A DNA stretch of 64,000 nucleotides, taken from Roseomonas nitratireducens (lineage in GTDB: Bacteria > Pseudomonadota > Alphaproteobacteria > Acetobacterales > Acetobacteraceae). The translations under genes and the position numbers were made by a program. Numbering within the stretch: the first letter of the stretch is position 1; every line of letters starts with the position of its first letter. The notes below the pieces were generated by a model. The model did not search any database. It worked only from the letters and a program-made list of their open reading frames with translations, and had not been told where the DNA came from. This document shows positions 18,619 through 27,705 of this stretch, one piece after another. The DNA is taken from contig NZ_JAGIYZ010000005.1 in NCBI RefSeq assembly GCF_017813355.1, forward strand, positions 62,001-126,000. Direction: 5' to 3'.

Positions 18619-19188
18619 GTGCCCCCGCCGGGCTCGGTCGCGCGCGGCATCGCCGCGTCGCTCATGCTCGCGCGCGGGCGGGCGGTGGGCGTGCAGGCCT
18701 TCGTGCCGTCGATGGACGAGGCCCGCGCATCCTTCCGCGCCGCCGCGATCTGCCTGCCGCTGTTCCTGCTGCTGCGCGCCTTCGGGCCAGGCGCCGCGGC
18801 GGCTGTCGATCCCGCGCGGGCGCTCTTCGCCGACATCCTCGCCTATGTCTGCTCCTGGGCGGGCTTCGCCGTGGCCTCCCTGCCGATGGCCGAGGCGATG
18901 GGCCGCCGCGCGCTGTGGCCGCGCTTCATTGCCGCCTGGAACTGGTCGAACCTGGTCCAGTACATCGTCCTCGCGGTGCTGACCTTGCCGGCGATGCTGG
19001 GCCTCGGCGGCATCGTGGCGGACCTGCTCGGCCTCGTCGGGCTTGCCTACGCGCTCTGGCTGCAATGGTTCGTCGCGCGCGCGGCGCTGATGGTCTCGGG
19101 CCTGCGCGCCATCGCCTTCGTGCTGCTGGATTTCGGCATCGCCGTCTTCCTGTCCGGCCTCGTCATCCGGATGGCGGCGCTGGGCTGA
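18619..19188 (+). CDS. Hypothetical integral membrane protein downstream of dapE
   Basis: An approximately 189-residue protein with four to five hydrophobic segments: ICLPLFLLLRAFGPG, ILAYVCSWAGFAVASLPMAE, LVQYIVLAVLTLPAMLGLGG, IVADLLGLVGLAYALWLQWF and AIAFVLLDFGIAVFLSGLVI. The start is uncertain: GTG 18619 lies directly after the dapE stop and the coding pattern begins there, while ATG 18664 is an alternative. The gene is likely co-transcribed with dapD-dapE. Its TGA abuts the stop of convergent truA with no spacer. I do not recognise a family; it resembles small Yip1-like membrane proteins only in general layout. Confidence 0.65.
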   Translation: MPPPGSVARGIAASLMLARGRAVGVQAFVPSMDEARASFRAAAICLPLFLLLRAFGPGAAAAVDPARALFADILAYVCSWAGFAVASLPMAEAMGRRALWPRFIAAWNWSNLVQYIVLAVLTLPAMLGLGGIVADLLGLVGLAYALWLQWFVARAALMVSGLRAIAFVLLDFGIAVFLSGLVIRMAALG

Positions 19189-19950
19189 TCAGCCCCAGTC
19201 GAGCGGCTCCGCGTAGCGCACGCCGGTCAGCACGAGGCCTTCCGGCGGCGCGGTCTGCCCGGCGCGCGCCCGGTCCCGCCCATCGAGCACGCTGCGCGGC
19301 CAGGACGCCGGGCGTCGGCCCCAGCCGACCTCCACCAGCGTGCCCACCAGGTTGCGCACCTGGTGATGGAGGAAGGACCGCGCCGCGGCGGTGACCACCA
19401 CCTCGTCGCCCAGCCGCGCCACGTCCAGCCGGTCGAGCGTGCGCAGCGCGCTCTTGGCCTGGCAGGCGGCGGCGCGGAAGGCGCTGAAGTCATGCTGGCC
19501 GAGCAGCATCTGCGCGGCCTCGTGCATCGCCGCGGCATCCAGCCGCCGCTGCACGTGCCAGACCCGGCCGAGGTCCAGCGCCGGCCGCGCCCGGCGGTTC
19601 AGGATGCGGTAGCGATAGGCCCGCCCGGTGGCGGAGAAGCGCGCCGACCAGCCTTCCGGCGCCGGCGCGGCGGCCAGCACCGAAACCGGATGCGGGCGGC
19701 TGTGGAAGTTCAGCGCTTCCCGCACCCTTTCGGGCGGCAGGTCGGCCGTGATCTCGAGCTGCGCCACCTGGCCCTCGGCATGCACGCCGGCATCGGTGCG
19801 CCCGGCGGCGATCATCGTCGGCGCCACGCCGGCGTTCAGATGCGCCGCCGCTTCCTCCAGCACCTGCTGCACCGACAGGCCCTGCCCCTGGCGCTGCCAA
19901 CCGACGAAGGGTCCGCCGTCGTATTCGATTAGGAGCGCGTAGCCGGCCAT
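19189..19950 (-). CDS. truA: tRNA pseudouridine(38-40) synthase
   Basis: A 253-residue pseudouridine synthase that modifies U38-U40 of the tRNA anticodon arm. The catalytic Asp is in AAGRTDAGVHAEGQVA near residues 48-63. Other family marks are the N-terminal IEYDGGPFVGWQRQ, the RAYRYRILNR segment, and the C-terminal FLHHQVRNLVGTLVEVG. The ATG shares one base with the fmt stop (TGATG), so the two are translationally coupled. Confidence 0.96.
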   Translation of the reverse strand: MAGYALLIEYDGGPFVGWQRQGQGLSVQQVLEEAAAHLNAGVAPTMIAAGRTDAGVHAEGQVAQLEITADLPPERVREALNFHSRPHPVSVLAAAPAPEGWSARFSATGRAYRYRILNRRARPALDLGRVWHVQRRLDAAAMHEAAQMLLGQHDFSAFRAAACQAKSALRTLDRLDVARLGDEVVVTAAARSFLHHQVRNLVGTLVEVGWGRRPASWPRSVLDGRDRARAGQTAPPEGLVLTGVRYAEPLDWG

Positions 19951-20855
19951 CAGCCCAGCACGGCGCCGCGCGGCAGGGCGAAGCCGCGCAGGAATTCCGT
20001 GGCGTCGAGCGCGGCGCGCCCGGGCCGCTGCAGGCGCAGCAGCCGCAGCGCGCCCGCCCCGCAGGCGACCAGCGCGGCATCGTCGAGCAAGGTGCCCGGC
20101 GCGCCCGTGCCGGCCTCGACCCGCGCGGCCAGCACGCGCACCTGTTCCCCGCCATGCTCGAAGAAGGTGCCGGGCCAGGGGTTGAGCGCCCGCACGCGCC
20201 GTTCCAGCGCGGCCGCCGCCTGCGCCCAGTCGAGCCGGCCATCCTGCTTGGTCAGCTTCGGGGCGTAGGTCGCGCCGTCCTCCGGCTGCGGGATGGCGGG
20301 CGGGTCCTCCTCCAGCGCGCGGAGGATGAGCCGCGCGCCCATCGCCGCCAGCGCGTCGTGCAGCGCCTGCACGGTCGCGTCGGGGCCGATCGGGATAGCT
20401 TGCTCGAGCAGCATCGGGCCGGTGTCGAGGCCTTCCTCCATCCGCATGATGGTGATGCCGGTCTGCGCGTCGCCCGCCAGGATCGCGGCGTGGATCGGCG
20501 CGGCACCGCGCCAGCGCGGCAGCAGGGAGGCATGGATGTTGAGGCAGCCGCGCCGCGGCGCGTCCAGCATCGCGCGCGGCAGGATCAGGCCATAGGCCGC
20601 CACCACCGCGGCATCGAGATTCAGCGCGGCGAAGGACTCGTGCTCCGCCGCGTCGCGCTTCAGCCGGGCGGGCGTGCGCACGGGCAGGCCGAGTTCGAGT
20701 GCCGCGCGGTGGACGGGGCAGGGGGTTTCGCGCTGGCCGCGGCCGGCGGGGCGGGGCGGCTGGCAATAGACGGCGGCGATCTCATGCCCCGCCTCGTGCA
20801 GCGCGCGCAGCGCGGGCACGGCGAAGTCGGGGCTGCCCATGAAGGCGAGGCGCAT
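19950..20855 (-). CDS. fmt: Methionyl-tRNA formyltransferase
   Basis: A 301-residue enzyme that formylates initiator Met-tRNA using 10-formyl-THF. It starts [20 protein letters not shown] and has the catalytic Asn/His/Asp region as [19 protein letters not shown] near residues 108-126 and DTGPML near 146, followed by the C-terminal OB-like tRNA-binding domain ([13 protein letters not shown] onward). The start was placed at 20855 because the conserved N-terminus begins there. It forms an operon with truA. The usual partner def is not adjacent; the only def in the window is at 43.5 kb on the same strand. Confidence 0.96.
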   Translation of the reverse strand: MRLAFMGSPDFAVPALRALHEAGHEIAAVYCQPPRPAGRGQRETPCPVHRAALELGLPVRTPARLKRDAAEHESFAALNLDAAVVAAYGLILPRAMLDAPRRGCLNIHASLLPRWRGAAPIHAAILAGDAQTGITIMRMEEGLDTGPMLLEQAIPIGPDATVQALHDALAAMGARLILRALEEDPPAIPQPEDGATYAPKLTKQDGRLDWAQAAAALERRVRALNPWPGTFFEHGGEQVRVLAARVEAGTGAPGTLLDDAALVACGAGALRLLRLQRPGRAALDATEFLRGFALPRGAVLG

Positions 20856-20900
20856 GTCAGGGCGTCCCGGAGCGGGGCGTCGCCCCTCTCCGGACCTCTC

Positions 20901-21007
20901 CCCGCCAAAGGCCGAAAGGCCTTTGGGAACCATCGCCTGGGCCGCGCCTCATCACCACGCTCGTTCCCGGAAAAATGGTTTGCACAGGTCTTTCGGCCTT
21001 TGGCGGG
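20901..21007. repeat. Inverted repeat pair with GNRA-loop hairpin upstream of fmt
   Basis: Two exact 18-bp copies in inverted orientation, CCCGCCAAAGGCCGAAAG at 20901-20918 and its reverse complement at 20990-21007, are separated by 71 bases. The left copy is also part of its own 9-bp hairpin, CCAAAGGCC-GAAA-GGCCTTTGG (20905-20926), with a GNRA tetraloop. The pair sits just upstream of fmt, at the left edge of the accessory region. It could be a palindromic intergenic repeat, a leader structure for fmt or a scar; nothing else in the window repeats it. Confidence 0.6.
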
Positions 21008-21648
21008 CGGCGCCCTCTTTTCCGAACAGAGGCATACACGCCAATCACTCCGCACATACCGGGTGTCAACGGCCCAACGCGCGCTGATCGTATGCCTACA
21101 CCCACATATCCAGAAAATGACGAGCCGCTCTAGTTCCGCCTTCGGAGCTTAATGCTCTTGTCCTTCGGCGACAAAGAACTGGGCAAGAAGGCCTCTTGTT
21201 GCTTATGCGCCGTTGCGTGTTCCGGAGCATCTGCTGGGATGACCCCTCCATGCATACGAGCGACTCGCCAATCGAATGCGAGGCGAAGAAAACGCTCATG
21301 AACGACTGAGCGCCACGCGCGAGCCGTCCACAGTAGCGGGGGACCTCGAACTTCATGATCACGCTGCGCCACGCAAGGCGCCAGTCATATTGATTCGTCC
21401 CTCGCCCGACAGACGCGTTGCCGTTGAGGTCAGCGCCGCGCGGCGGTTCGTGTCGCCAGGCCCCATGACGTGAAGCAAATGTAACGGCACGGCGATGGTC
21501 TGGGCGATGCAATCGATCACAAAGCCTGTGCAGCCCACGCCTCGACCGTGACCTGACCCCCGAAGACGGTCCGTCGGCGACGTGGTGCCGCACATGTTTC
21601 GGGGCCTGTTCACCGGTTGCGCTCGGACAGGCGCGATCGCCAGCATGC
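21008..21648. other. About 640 bases without a convincing gene
   Basis: Base composition is visibly less GC-rich here and the third-position GC bias of the neighbours is lost. Short open frames exist on both strands (for example minus 21130-21372), but none has a ribosome binding site with plausible coding pattern or a recognisable family. Several minus-strand frames succeed each other, as might be seen in a decayed gene, but I could not identify one. It presumably also holds the promoter of the membrane protein gene at 21649. Confidence 0.5.
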
Positions 21649-23262
21649 ATGGACTTGCCAATGATGCGTTTTCGCCGCCAGGCCGAGTGCGGTCACGCCG
21701 CCACCGCGTTGCCGGGCGTGGACCGGCCCGCAGTGCTGCGGCCGGGTCACGGCATGGTCTGGCGGGCCGTGGCGCTGGCGCCCTGCCTGTTCTTCCTCGT
21801 GACGATACTGCTGCCGCCGATCAACCACGACGTGGCCGCGGTGCTCGACTTCGCGCGCCGCTGGCTCGCCGGGGAACGACTCTATGTCGACCTGGTCGAC
21901 GTGAACCCGCCGCTGATCTTCGTGCTGAACCTGTTGCCGGCCGCACTCGCCCGCTACACGCCGCTGGCGCAGGCTCAGGCGGTGATGCTCTGCCTGCTCG
22001 GCCTCGCGGCACTGCTGTGGCGCATGGCGGAGACGCTGCGCCGGGGGCGTGCGGAAGGGCCCGTCGAATCCGCGGTGCTCACCGCGACCGTGCCGCTGCT
22101 CCTGGTCATGGCCGGTTCGGATTTCGGTCAGCGCGAGGTGCTGATGGCGATGGTCGCCATCCCCTATTGCCTGCTGGCGGCGCGACGCGTCGACGGGCCC
22201 GCCCCGCCGCCGCGGCTGGCTACCGGCGTGGCGCTGGTGGCAGCGCTCGGCTTCGCGCTGAAGCCGCATTTCCTGCTGATCCCTTTGCTCATCGAGGCGC
22301 TGGCGCTTCTGCGGCGCGGTGCGGCAGCCCAGCGCCGCGACCCGGTGCCCTGGACCATGGCGGCAGTCTGGGCGGGCTACCTCGCATCCGTGCCGGTCTT
22401 CTTCCCCGCCTACCTCGCGCACGTCGTGCCGATGGCCTGGGGCTTCTACGGCGAGATCCACGGCGCGGGTCGCTGGCGCGTGCTGGTGGCGGACGTCATG
22501 GGCTCGGCGGAAGCGCTGCTGCTGCTGGCGCTACCCATCGCGCTGAGGCCCGGTGCGGGGACGCTGGCGCAGACGCTTGGCCTTGCGACGGTCGGCGCCT
22601 TCGCATCGGCCTGGCTCCAGCACAAGGGGTGGACCTACCATGTGCTGCCCATCACGATCTTGGGCTGCGCGGCGCTGCTCGCGGCGGGAGCGCATTGGGC
22701 GGATCGCGCCCTGCCTGGTGCGCGCGCCTCGAGCGCCGCACCCGCGCTCGCGGCCATCGCGGCCCTTGGCGTGCTGGTGTACGTGGTGCGCGGGGGAGAG
22801 ACACCGTGGCGGCAACTCGCCTTCCATGGCGAAGCGCCGGGCCAACTCGCGGAATGGCTCGGCGAGCATGCGCGCGGCCAGCCGGTCCTGGTGCTCAGCC
22901 CTGATGTCTTCCCCATCTATCCCGCGCTGACATATGCCGATGCGCACCAGATCCTGCCGGTGATGAGCATCTGGCCGCTGCAGGGTTTCTATCGACTCTG
23001 CCCCAGCGGCCCGGTGCCTTATCGCGAGGCGCACGAGATGGGTGCGGTTGAGTTCGACCTGTTCCAACGCGTCGCGGAGGCTTTCGCCGCTGCTCCGCCC
23101 CCGGTCCTGGTGGCGGCGCGCCATGCCAACATCCCCGCCTGCGGCGGCCGTTTCGACGTTCTCGCCTATTTCGCCCGTCACCCGCTCTTCGCCGAGGCGC
23201 TCGAAGGGTACCGGCTGGCCGGCGAGATCGAGGGGCATCGCCTGTTCCGGCGGCAGGACTGA
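21649..23262 (+). CDS. Polytopic membrane protein, possible GT-C-type glycosyltransferase
   Basis: An approximately 537-residue protein with about ten hydrophobic segments from residue 38 to 390 and a soluble C-terminal part. The first extracytoplasmic loop, following TM1, reads INHDVAAVLDFARRWLAGER then LYVDLVDVNPPLIF. A conserved acidic residue after TM1 and this loop layout are typical of lipid-linked sugar transferases of the ArnT/PMT (GT-C) fold. That is inference; I do not recognise a named family. ATGs at 21649, 21661 and 21754 are all possible starts, the last directly before TM1. It is monocistronic and convergent with the exonuclease gene. Sugar donor and acceptor are unknown. Confidence 0.6.
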   Translation: MDLPMMRFRRQAECGHAATALPGVDRPAVLRPGHGMVWRAVALAPCLFFLVTILLPPINHDVAAVLDFARRWLAGERLYVDLVDVNPPLIFVLNLLPAALARYTPLAQAQAVMLCLLGLAALLWRMAETLRRGRAEGPVESAVLTATVPLLLVMAGSDFGQREVLMAMVAIPYCLLAARRVDGPAPPPRLATGVALVAALGFALKPHFLLIPLLIEALALLRRGAAAQRRDPVPWTMAAVWAGYLASVPVFFPAYLAHVVPMAWGFYGEIHGAGRWRVLVADVMGSAEALLLLALPIALRPGAGTLAQTLGLATVGAFASAWLQHKGWTYHVLPITILGCAALLAAGAHWADRALPGARASSAAPALAAIAALGVLVYVVRGGETPWRQLAFHGEAPGQLAEWLGEHARGQPVLVLSPDVFPIYPALTYADAHQILPVMSIWPLQGFYRLCPSGPVPYREAHEMGAVEFDLFQRVAEAFAAAPPPVLVAARHANIPACGGRFDVLAYFARHPLFAEALEGYRLAGEIEGHRLFRRQD

Positions 23263-23402
23263 TGCCGAGGCACCTGCGCGCCCACCACCGCGCGCAGCGC
23301 GCGCGGCTGTTCACGCGCTGCCGACGGCCCCGACAATGACCGGGCGCGCGGCGAGGCATGAGCGGAGCCTCGCTGCCTCGCGAAGGCGACGGATGATGGC
23401 CT

Positions 23403-24107
23403 TCAGGCGCTCTGCGCCTCGCGCGAGGCACGGCGGCGATAGGTCTCGTGGCTTGCTGCCTGGGGCCACCGCGCAGGTGGAACGACCGCGGGAAGGTCGC
23501 GGAGCATCGCCACGAGGTCCGCATCGGGACGCCCGACGAGATCGCTGCGCGCGAGTATTTCGGCCATCCCCCATTCCCAGGCAAAGCGCAGCGCGTCCTC
23601 GGCGGCGGCATGAGAGTGCGGCGGCAGCCACGGCGCCAGGGCCGGCCGGACGACACGCGGATCGAGCCCGAGCGCACGAAACTGCCGCGCAACCACGCCG
23701 CCCGATTGCTTCTCGGCCAAGTCCCAGTTGCGCCCGGCGCGACCTGCTTCTTCGTAAAGCGTCAGGAGCCAGTCGTCGTCCCAGCCGCCCATGCCCGTGT
23801 CGCTCGCGACCTCTGCGCCATCGAAGGTCCGATCGAGCATCTCGCAGACATCGCTCAGCGGGCGCCCGTCTCGCAGCAGGATCTCCCGCGACAACCCATG
23901 GACCGGTTCCGCGGATGAGTCCCATCGAGCAGGGTCCGCCAGCCAGTTGTCGGACGGCCGAACCAGCACGCTCCGCACGTCGAGTTCCACCCGGCCGTCC
24001 AGCATGATCACGGGCCGCGCCCAACCGATTTCGATCGGGAAGGATCCTCGTGCGATGCCGGAGGACTCGATGTCGATGAAGATCGGCGGGGCGTTCGGTG
24101 CCGACAT
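23403..24107 (-). CDS. DEDD-type 3'-5' exonuclease domain protein
   Basis: A 234-residue protein with an RNase H-fold exonuclease signature. The N-terminal FIDIESSGIARGSFPIEIGW (about residues 10-29) supplies Asp/Glu of motif ExoI. The central segment SDTGMGGWDDDWL (near 100-112) gives candidate ExoII acidic residues, and HSHAAAEDALRFAWEW (near 163-178) gives the His/Asp of a DEDDh-type ExoIII. A role in DNA or RNA 3'-end processing is expected, but the substrate is unknown and the protein is distant from DnaQ and RNase T. ATG 24107 starts just before the domain. It is transcribed alone, and a weak copy of the island dyad lies at 24185-24197, about 80 bases upstream. Confidence 0.7.
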   Translation of the reverse strand: MSAPNAPPIFIDIESSGIARGSFPIEIGWARPVIMLDGRVELDVRSVLVRPSDNWLADPARWDSSAEPVHGLSREILLRDGRPLSDVCEMLDRTFDGAEVASDTGMGGWDDDWLLTLYEEAGRAGRNWDLAEKQSGGVVARQFRALGLDPRVVRPALAPWLPPHSHAAAEDALRFAWEWGMAEILARSDLVGRPDADLVAMLRDLPAVVPPARWPQAASHETYRRRASREAQSA

Positions 24108-24350
24108 GGCTGTGGCTCTCACTTGCGTCGGCGCATGGTAGTGAAATTCGCGGCGCGAACGCAGTGAATGCCTTCATGCCGTCCTTCACCGTGACGCCGC
24201 CATTGGCCGTCGCCCCTGTTCGGCGTCCTGATGCGCCACGAGGTCATCGCGTCTGCCGCTCATGGCTGCCCAGGTCCCGGTCGTGGCTGCATGAGTCGCG
24301 CCGACCGTCGAGCCTCCGGTCCCGCGGGAGGTTCGTCGCCGGTGATGGCG

Positions 24351-26885
24351 TCATGCCGGGCCGGCGCGGGTGGCGCGACGCTTCAGCGCTTCCGCCGCCG
24401 CCAGGTAGCCGACGACCAGCACGCCGATGGCCGCCAGTAGCGCACCCGGCAGCGGCGCAAAGCCCAGCACCGGCGCCAGCGGGCCGAGCGCCAGGGCGCA
24501 GGCCACCGCCAGCGCCGACAGTGACGTCGCGATCAACGCCGGATGAGGCGCCGCCGCCCTCCAGGCCCGACCATGGGTGCGGATCAGGAAGATCACCAGC
24601 ACCTGCGTCGCCATGCTCTCGATGAACCAGGCGGTGCGGAATTCCTCCGGCGTCGCGCCGACGCCCCAGAACAGGATACCGAAGGTCGCGAGGTCGAAGA
24701 CGGAGGAGAGAGGCCCCATGACCAATGTGAAGCGCAGCACCGCCCCCATGTCCCACAGATGCGGCTTCTTCACGTCCTCGGCGTCCACGGCATCGAAGGG
24801 GATGCCCATCTCCGACAGGTCATAGAGCAGGTTGTTGAGCAGGATCTGGGCCGGCAGCAGCGGCAGGAACGGGATCAGCAGCGAGGCCGCCGCCATCGAG
24901 AACATGTTGCCGAAGTTCGAGGACGTGCCCATCCGCACGTACTTCATGATGTTGGCGTAGGTCCGCCGCCCCTCCACCACGCCCTCCGCCAGCACGCCGA
25001 GATCGGGCGCGAGCAGGATCAGGTCGGCCGCCGCCCGTGCGACTTCGGTCGCTCCCTCCACGGACAGCCCGGCATCGGCGGCGTGGATGGCGGGCGCGTC
25101 GTTGATGCCATCGCCGATGAAGCCCACCGCATGACCATGCGCCTTGAGCGCGAGGATGACGCGCCGCTTCTGGTCCGGCGAGACGCGCGCGTAGAGGTCC
25201 ACCTCCTGCACGCGCGCGACCAGTCCGGGATGGTCCAGCGCCTCGATCTCCTCCCCTGTCAGAACGCCCTTGCAGGGCAGGCCGAGCGTCCGCACCAGGT
25301 GCAGCAGGACGGGCGCGGCATCGCCCGAGACGATCTTCACCCGCACGCCCAGCGCGCCCAGCCGTGCGACGGCATCGGCCGCCGAGGCTTTCGGCGGGTC
25401 GAGGAAGGCGCAAAAGCCGGCGAAGACGAGATCGGCCTCGGTGTGCGGGCCTTCGATGGTCTCGTCCTCCCCCATGGACCGCCACGCGATGCCGAGCAGG
25501 CGCAGGCCCTCGCTGCCCCGGGCATTCGCGCGGGCCAGCAGTTCGGCTCTCACGGCGTCGGTCATCGGCTGCCGCGCGCCATCCGCGCCTTCCGCGGCGG
25601 TGCACACGGCTAGCACCGCCTCGGGCGCGCCCTTCACCACCAGCAGGCGCTGGCCCTCCCCTTCGCACAGCACGGCGGAGCGCCGCCGCTCGAACTCGAA
25701 GGGCGCCTCGGCCAGGGCGCGCCAACCCGGCGCGGGCGGGCTGGCCTGCAGGATGGCGGCGTCCAGCGCGCTCGGCGCGCCGCTCGCGAGCCCGGCATTC
25801 AGCGCTGCAAGGCCGAGCACGCGCGACGACGGCGCGCCATCCGTCCCGGTCGCATCGGCCAGCGCGATCCTGGCCTCGGTCAGCGTGCCGGTCTTGTCGG
25901 TGCAGAGCACGTCCATCGCGCCGAGGTCATGGATGGCCGCCAGGCGCTTCACCACCACGCGCTTGCGCGCCATCCGCATCGCCCCGCGCGAGAGCGTGAC
26001 CGTGGTCAACATGGGCAGGAGCTCGGGCGTGAGGCCGACGGCGAGCGCGATGGCGAAGAGGAAGCTCTCGAGCGGCGGCCGCTGGAAGGCGAGATGCGCG
26101 AGCAGGACGAACAGCACCAGGAAGGCCGTCAGACGCAGGATCAGCAGGCCGAGCCCGTGCAGCCCCTTCTCGAAGGCGGTGGGCGGCCGCCTTGCGGCCA
26201 GCGACGCCGCGACGCCGCCGAGCCGCGTCGCGCGCCCCGTGGCGACGACGAGCATGGTCGCGGCGCCGGCGACGAGCGCGGTGCCGGCGAAGACCGCGTT
26301 GAAGGCGTCCGCCGGGCTGCCGGCCTCGCTCGGTCCGACGCGCTTGCCGACAGGGTAGGGCTCGCCGGTCAGCAGCGCCTCATTGGCCTGGGCACCGCGG
26401 CTTTCCAGCAGGATGCCATCGGCCGGCACCAGGCCGCCGGCGGTGAGTTCGACGACATCGCCGGGGACGATTCTCTCCACCGGCAGGGACACCACCTGCC
26501 CGTCGCGCCGCACCGCGGCCTTGACGGCGACGCTGTCGCGCAGGCGCGTGGCTGCCAGTTCCGCCCTGTGTTCCTGCACGACATCGAGGCCGACCGACAC
26601 GCCGACGATGCAGGCGATGATCCCGAAGCCGGCCCAGTCCCCCGTCAGGCCGGAGACGAGTGCGGCGACCAGCAGGATGGCGACCAGCGGCTCGACCAGA
26701 CGCCGGCCGATCTTCGCGGCGATCTCGAGGCGGGGGCTGTCCGCGACGGTGTTGGGACCGGTCTCGGCGAGGCGCCGGTCCGCTTCCGCGGCCGCGAGCC
26801 CCATGGGACCGCTGCCGAGGCGCTCGGCCACGGCGTCCTGATGGACCGCCCAGAACCGTTCGGCAGCCAGTGCCTTCTCGGTCAT
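24351..26885 (-). CDS. mgtA: MgtA-type magnesium-translocating P-type ATPase
   Basis: An 844-residue P-type ATPase of class IIIB. It has the N-terminal cytoplasmic extension, an actuator loop with LTGEPYPVGKR, the phosphorylation site CTDKTGTLTEA (near residue 330), KGAPEAVL in the nucleotide domain, the hinge VGFIGDGINDAPA, and C-terminal TMs carrying MGTSSNFGNMFSMAAAS, QILLNNLLYDLSEMGIPFD and FRTAWFIESMATQVLVIF, which are hallmarks of MgtA/MgtB. These proteins import Mg2+ at the cost of ATP. It is not preceded by an obvious Mg-responsive leader; only 126 bases separate it from the upstream Lin0512 gene on the same strand. Classification is firm; specificity for Mg2+ is by family. Confidence 0.88.
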   Translation of the reverse strand: MTEKALAAERFWAVHQDAVAERLGSGPMGLAAAEADRRLAETGPNTVADSPRLEIAAKIGRRLVEPLVAILLVAALVSGLTGDWAGFGIIACIVGVSVGLDVVQEHRAELAATRLRDSVAVKAAVRRDGQVVSLPVERIVPGDVVELTAGGLVPADGILLESRGAQANEALLTGEPYPVGKRVGPSEAGSPADAFNAVFAGTALVAGAATMLVVATGRATRLGGVAASLAARRPPTAFEKGLHGLGLLILRLTAFLVLFVLLAHLAFQRPPLESFLFAIALAVGLTPELLPMLTTVTLSRGAMRMARKRVVVKRLAAIHDLGAMDVLCTDKTGTLTEARIALADATGTDGAPSSRVLGLAALNAGLASGAPSALDAAILQASPPAPGWRALAEAPFEFERRRSAVLCEGEGQRLLVVKGAPEAVLAVCTAAEGADGARQPMTDAVRAELLARANARGSEGLRLLGIAWRSMGEDETIEGPHTEADLVFAGFCAFLDPPKASAADAVARLGALGVRVKIVSGDAAPVLLHLVRTLGLPCKGVLTGEEIEALDHPGLVARVQEVDLYARVSPDQKRRVILALKAHGHAVGFIGDGINDAPAIHAADAGLSVEGATEVARAAADLILLAPDLGVLAEGVVEGRRTYANIMKYVRMGTSSNFGNMFSMAAASLLIPFLPLLPAQILLNNLLYDLSEMGIPFDAVDAEDVKKPHLWDMGAVLRFTLVMGPLSSVFDLATFGILFWGVGATPEEFRTAWFIESMATQVLVIFLIRTHGRAWRAAAPHPALIATSLSALAVACALALGPLAPVLGFAPLPGALLAAIGVLVVGYLAAAEALKRRATRAGPA

Positions 26886-27011
26886 GGCGGCAGCATAGCG
26901 GATCAGGGAGATCGGAGCGGACTGAATTCGCGGGATCGGCCCGAAGCGACCGACAGCGCCAAAGGTTCGAACCGCGTCCCCGGACGCAGGCGGAGCGTCA
27001 GCCGTCGCGGA

Positions 27012-27353
27012 TCAAGGCAGGTCGAACCGCACCGCAATCGCCGCGGACGCGATCACGGCGAGGTCGTGGCTGTCCTCCGGCGGCACATCCAGGCCTCCCT
27101 TGACGGCCCTGGCGGTGACGACGCCGTAAGGCAGGGATCTGCGGACCGCCTCGATATCCACCCTGTCGGGTTGCTGCACGCCGATGGTGACCTCCACCTG
27201 CATGGTCTTGATGTCGAGGCCGAGTGTCCGGATGAACGCGAGCGAGGAATGGTGTAGGGCATCCTGCACCGCGCGCAGCGCCGCCTTGGTGTAGTCGCCG
27301 CCATGCAGGTCGTTGCCGGTGCCCATTTCGAGAATGATGCGCTTCAAGGCCAT
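27012..27353 (-). CDS. Lin0512 family protein (second of a tandem pair)
   Basis: A 113-residue protein starting MALKRIILEMGTGNDLHGGD and containing DYTKAALRAVQDALHHSS and MQVEVTIGVQQPDRVD, which fits the Lin0512 family of small conserved proteins of unknown function. It is a paralogue of the gene immediately upstream (13 bases away), with matching residues along the full length. The pair is probably one transcription unit reading towards mgtA. The family may form ring-like oligomers, but no activity is established. Confidence 0.7.
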   Translation of the reverse strand: MALKRIILEMGTGNDLHGGDYTKAALRAVQDALHHSSLAFIRTLGLDIKTMQVEVTIGVQQPDRVDIEAVRRSLPYGVVTARAVKGGLDVPPEDSHDLAVIASAAIAVRFDLP

Positions 27354-27366
27354 GATCCGGGGCGTC

Positions 27367-27705
27367 CTAGATGTCGAGCCGCACGATGGCGCAGCAATTG
27401 GCGATGACAGTCACGCCGGAGCCCTCGTCGTTGGGAATTTCGAGCCCCCCTTCCACGACGGTCACGAAGCCCGTGCCGTGGGGCAGGATGTCGAGCAACT
27501 GAGCCTTGTCGACCTCGTCGGGCCTTGGAACCCCGATGAGGACTTCGACCTGCATCGCGTCGACGGGCTGGTTCGCGACCGCGCCGATCGAGAGGGAATT
27601 GTGCCACAGGGCGTCGCGCAGCGCGCGGACCGCCGCCTTGGTGTAGTCCGCGCCACGAATATCGGTGCCCATCCCGATTTCGAGCACCATGCGCTTCAGC
27701 GCCAT
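27367..27705 (-). CDS. Lin0512 family protein (first of a tandem pair)
   Basis: A 112-residue protein reading MALKRMVLEIGMGTDIRGAD and then DYTKAAVRALRDALWHNSLS, MQVEVLIGVPRPDEVD, ending IANCCAIVRLDI. Aligned with the next gene, about half of the positions are identical, so the two arose by duplication and may form a hetero-oligomer. The start was set at 27705, rather than the adjacent ATG at 27708, to match the paralogue. Function unknown. Confidence 0.7.
   Translation of the reverse strand: MALKRMVLEIGMGTDIRGADYTKAAVRALRDALWHNSLSIGAVANQPVDAMQVEVLIGVPRPDEVDKAQLLDILPHGTGFVTVVEGGLEIPNDEGSGVTVIANCCAIVRLDI

Noticed and set aside
24185-24197. Fourth copy of the island dyad (TTCACCGTGACGC) upstream of the exonuclease gene
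   Set aside because: Matches only the inner core; ACCGTGACG also occurs by chance inside genes such as rnpA and hpf, so it was not counted as a site.
26961-26985. GGTTCGAACC resembling a tRNA T-arm, upstream of mgtA
   Set aside because: No matching acceptor, D or anticodon arms could be folded around it; treated as a chance palindrome rather than a tRNA or attachment site.
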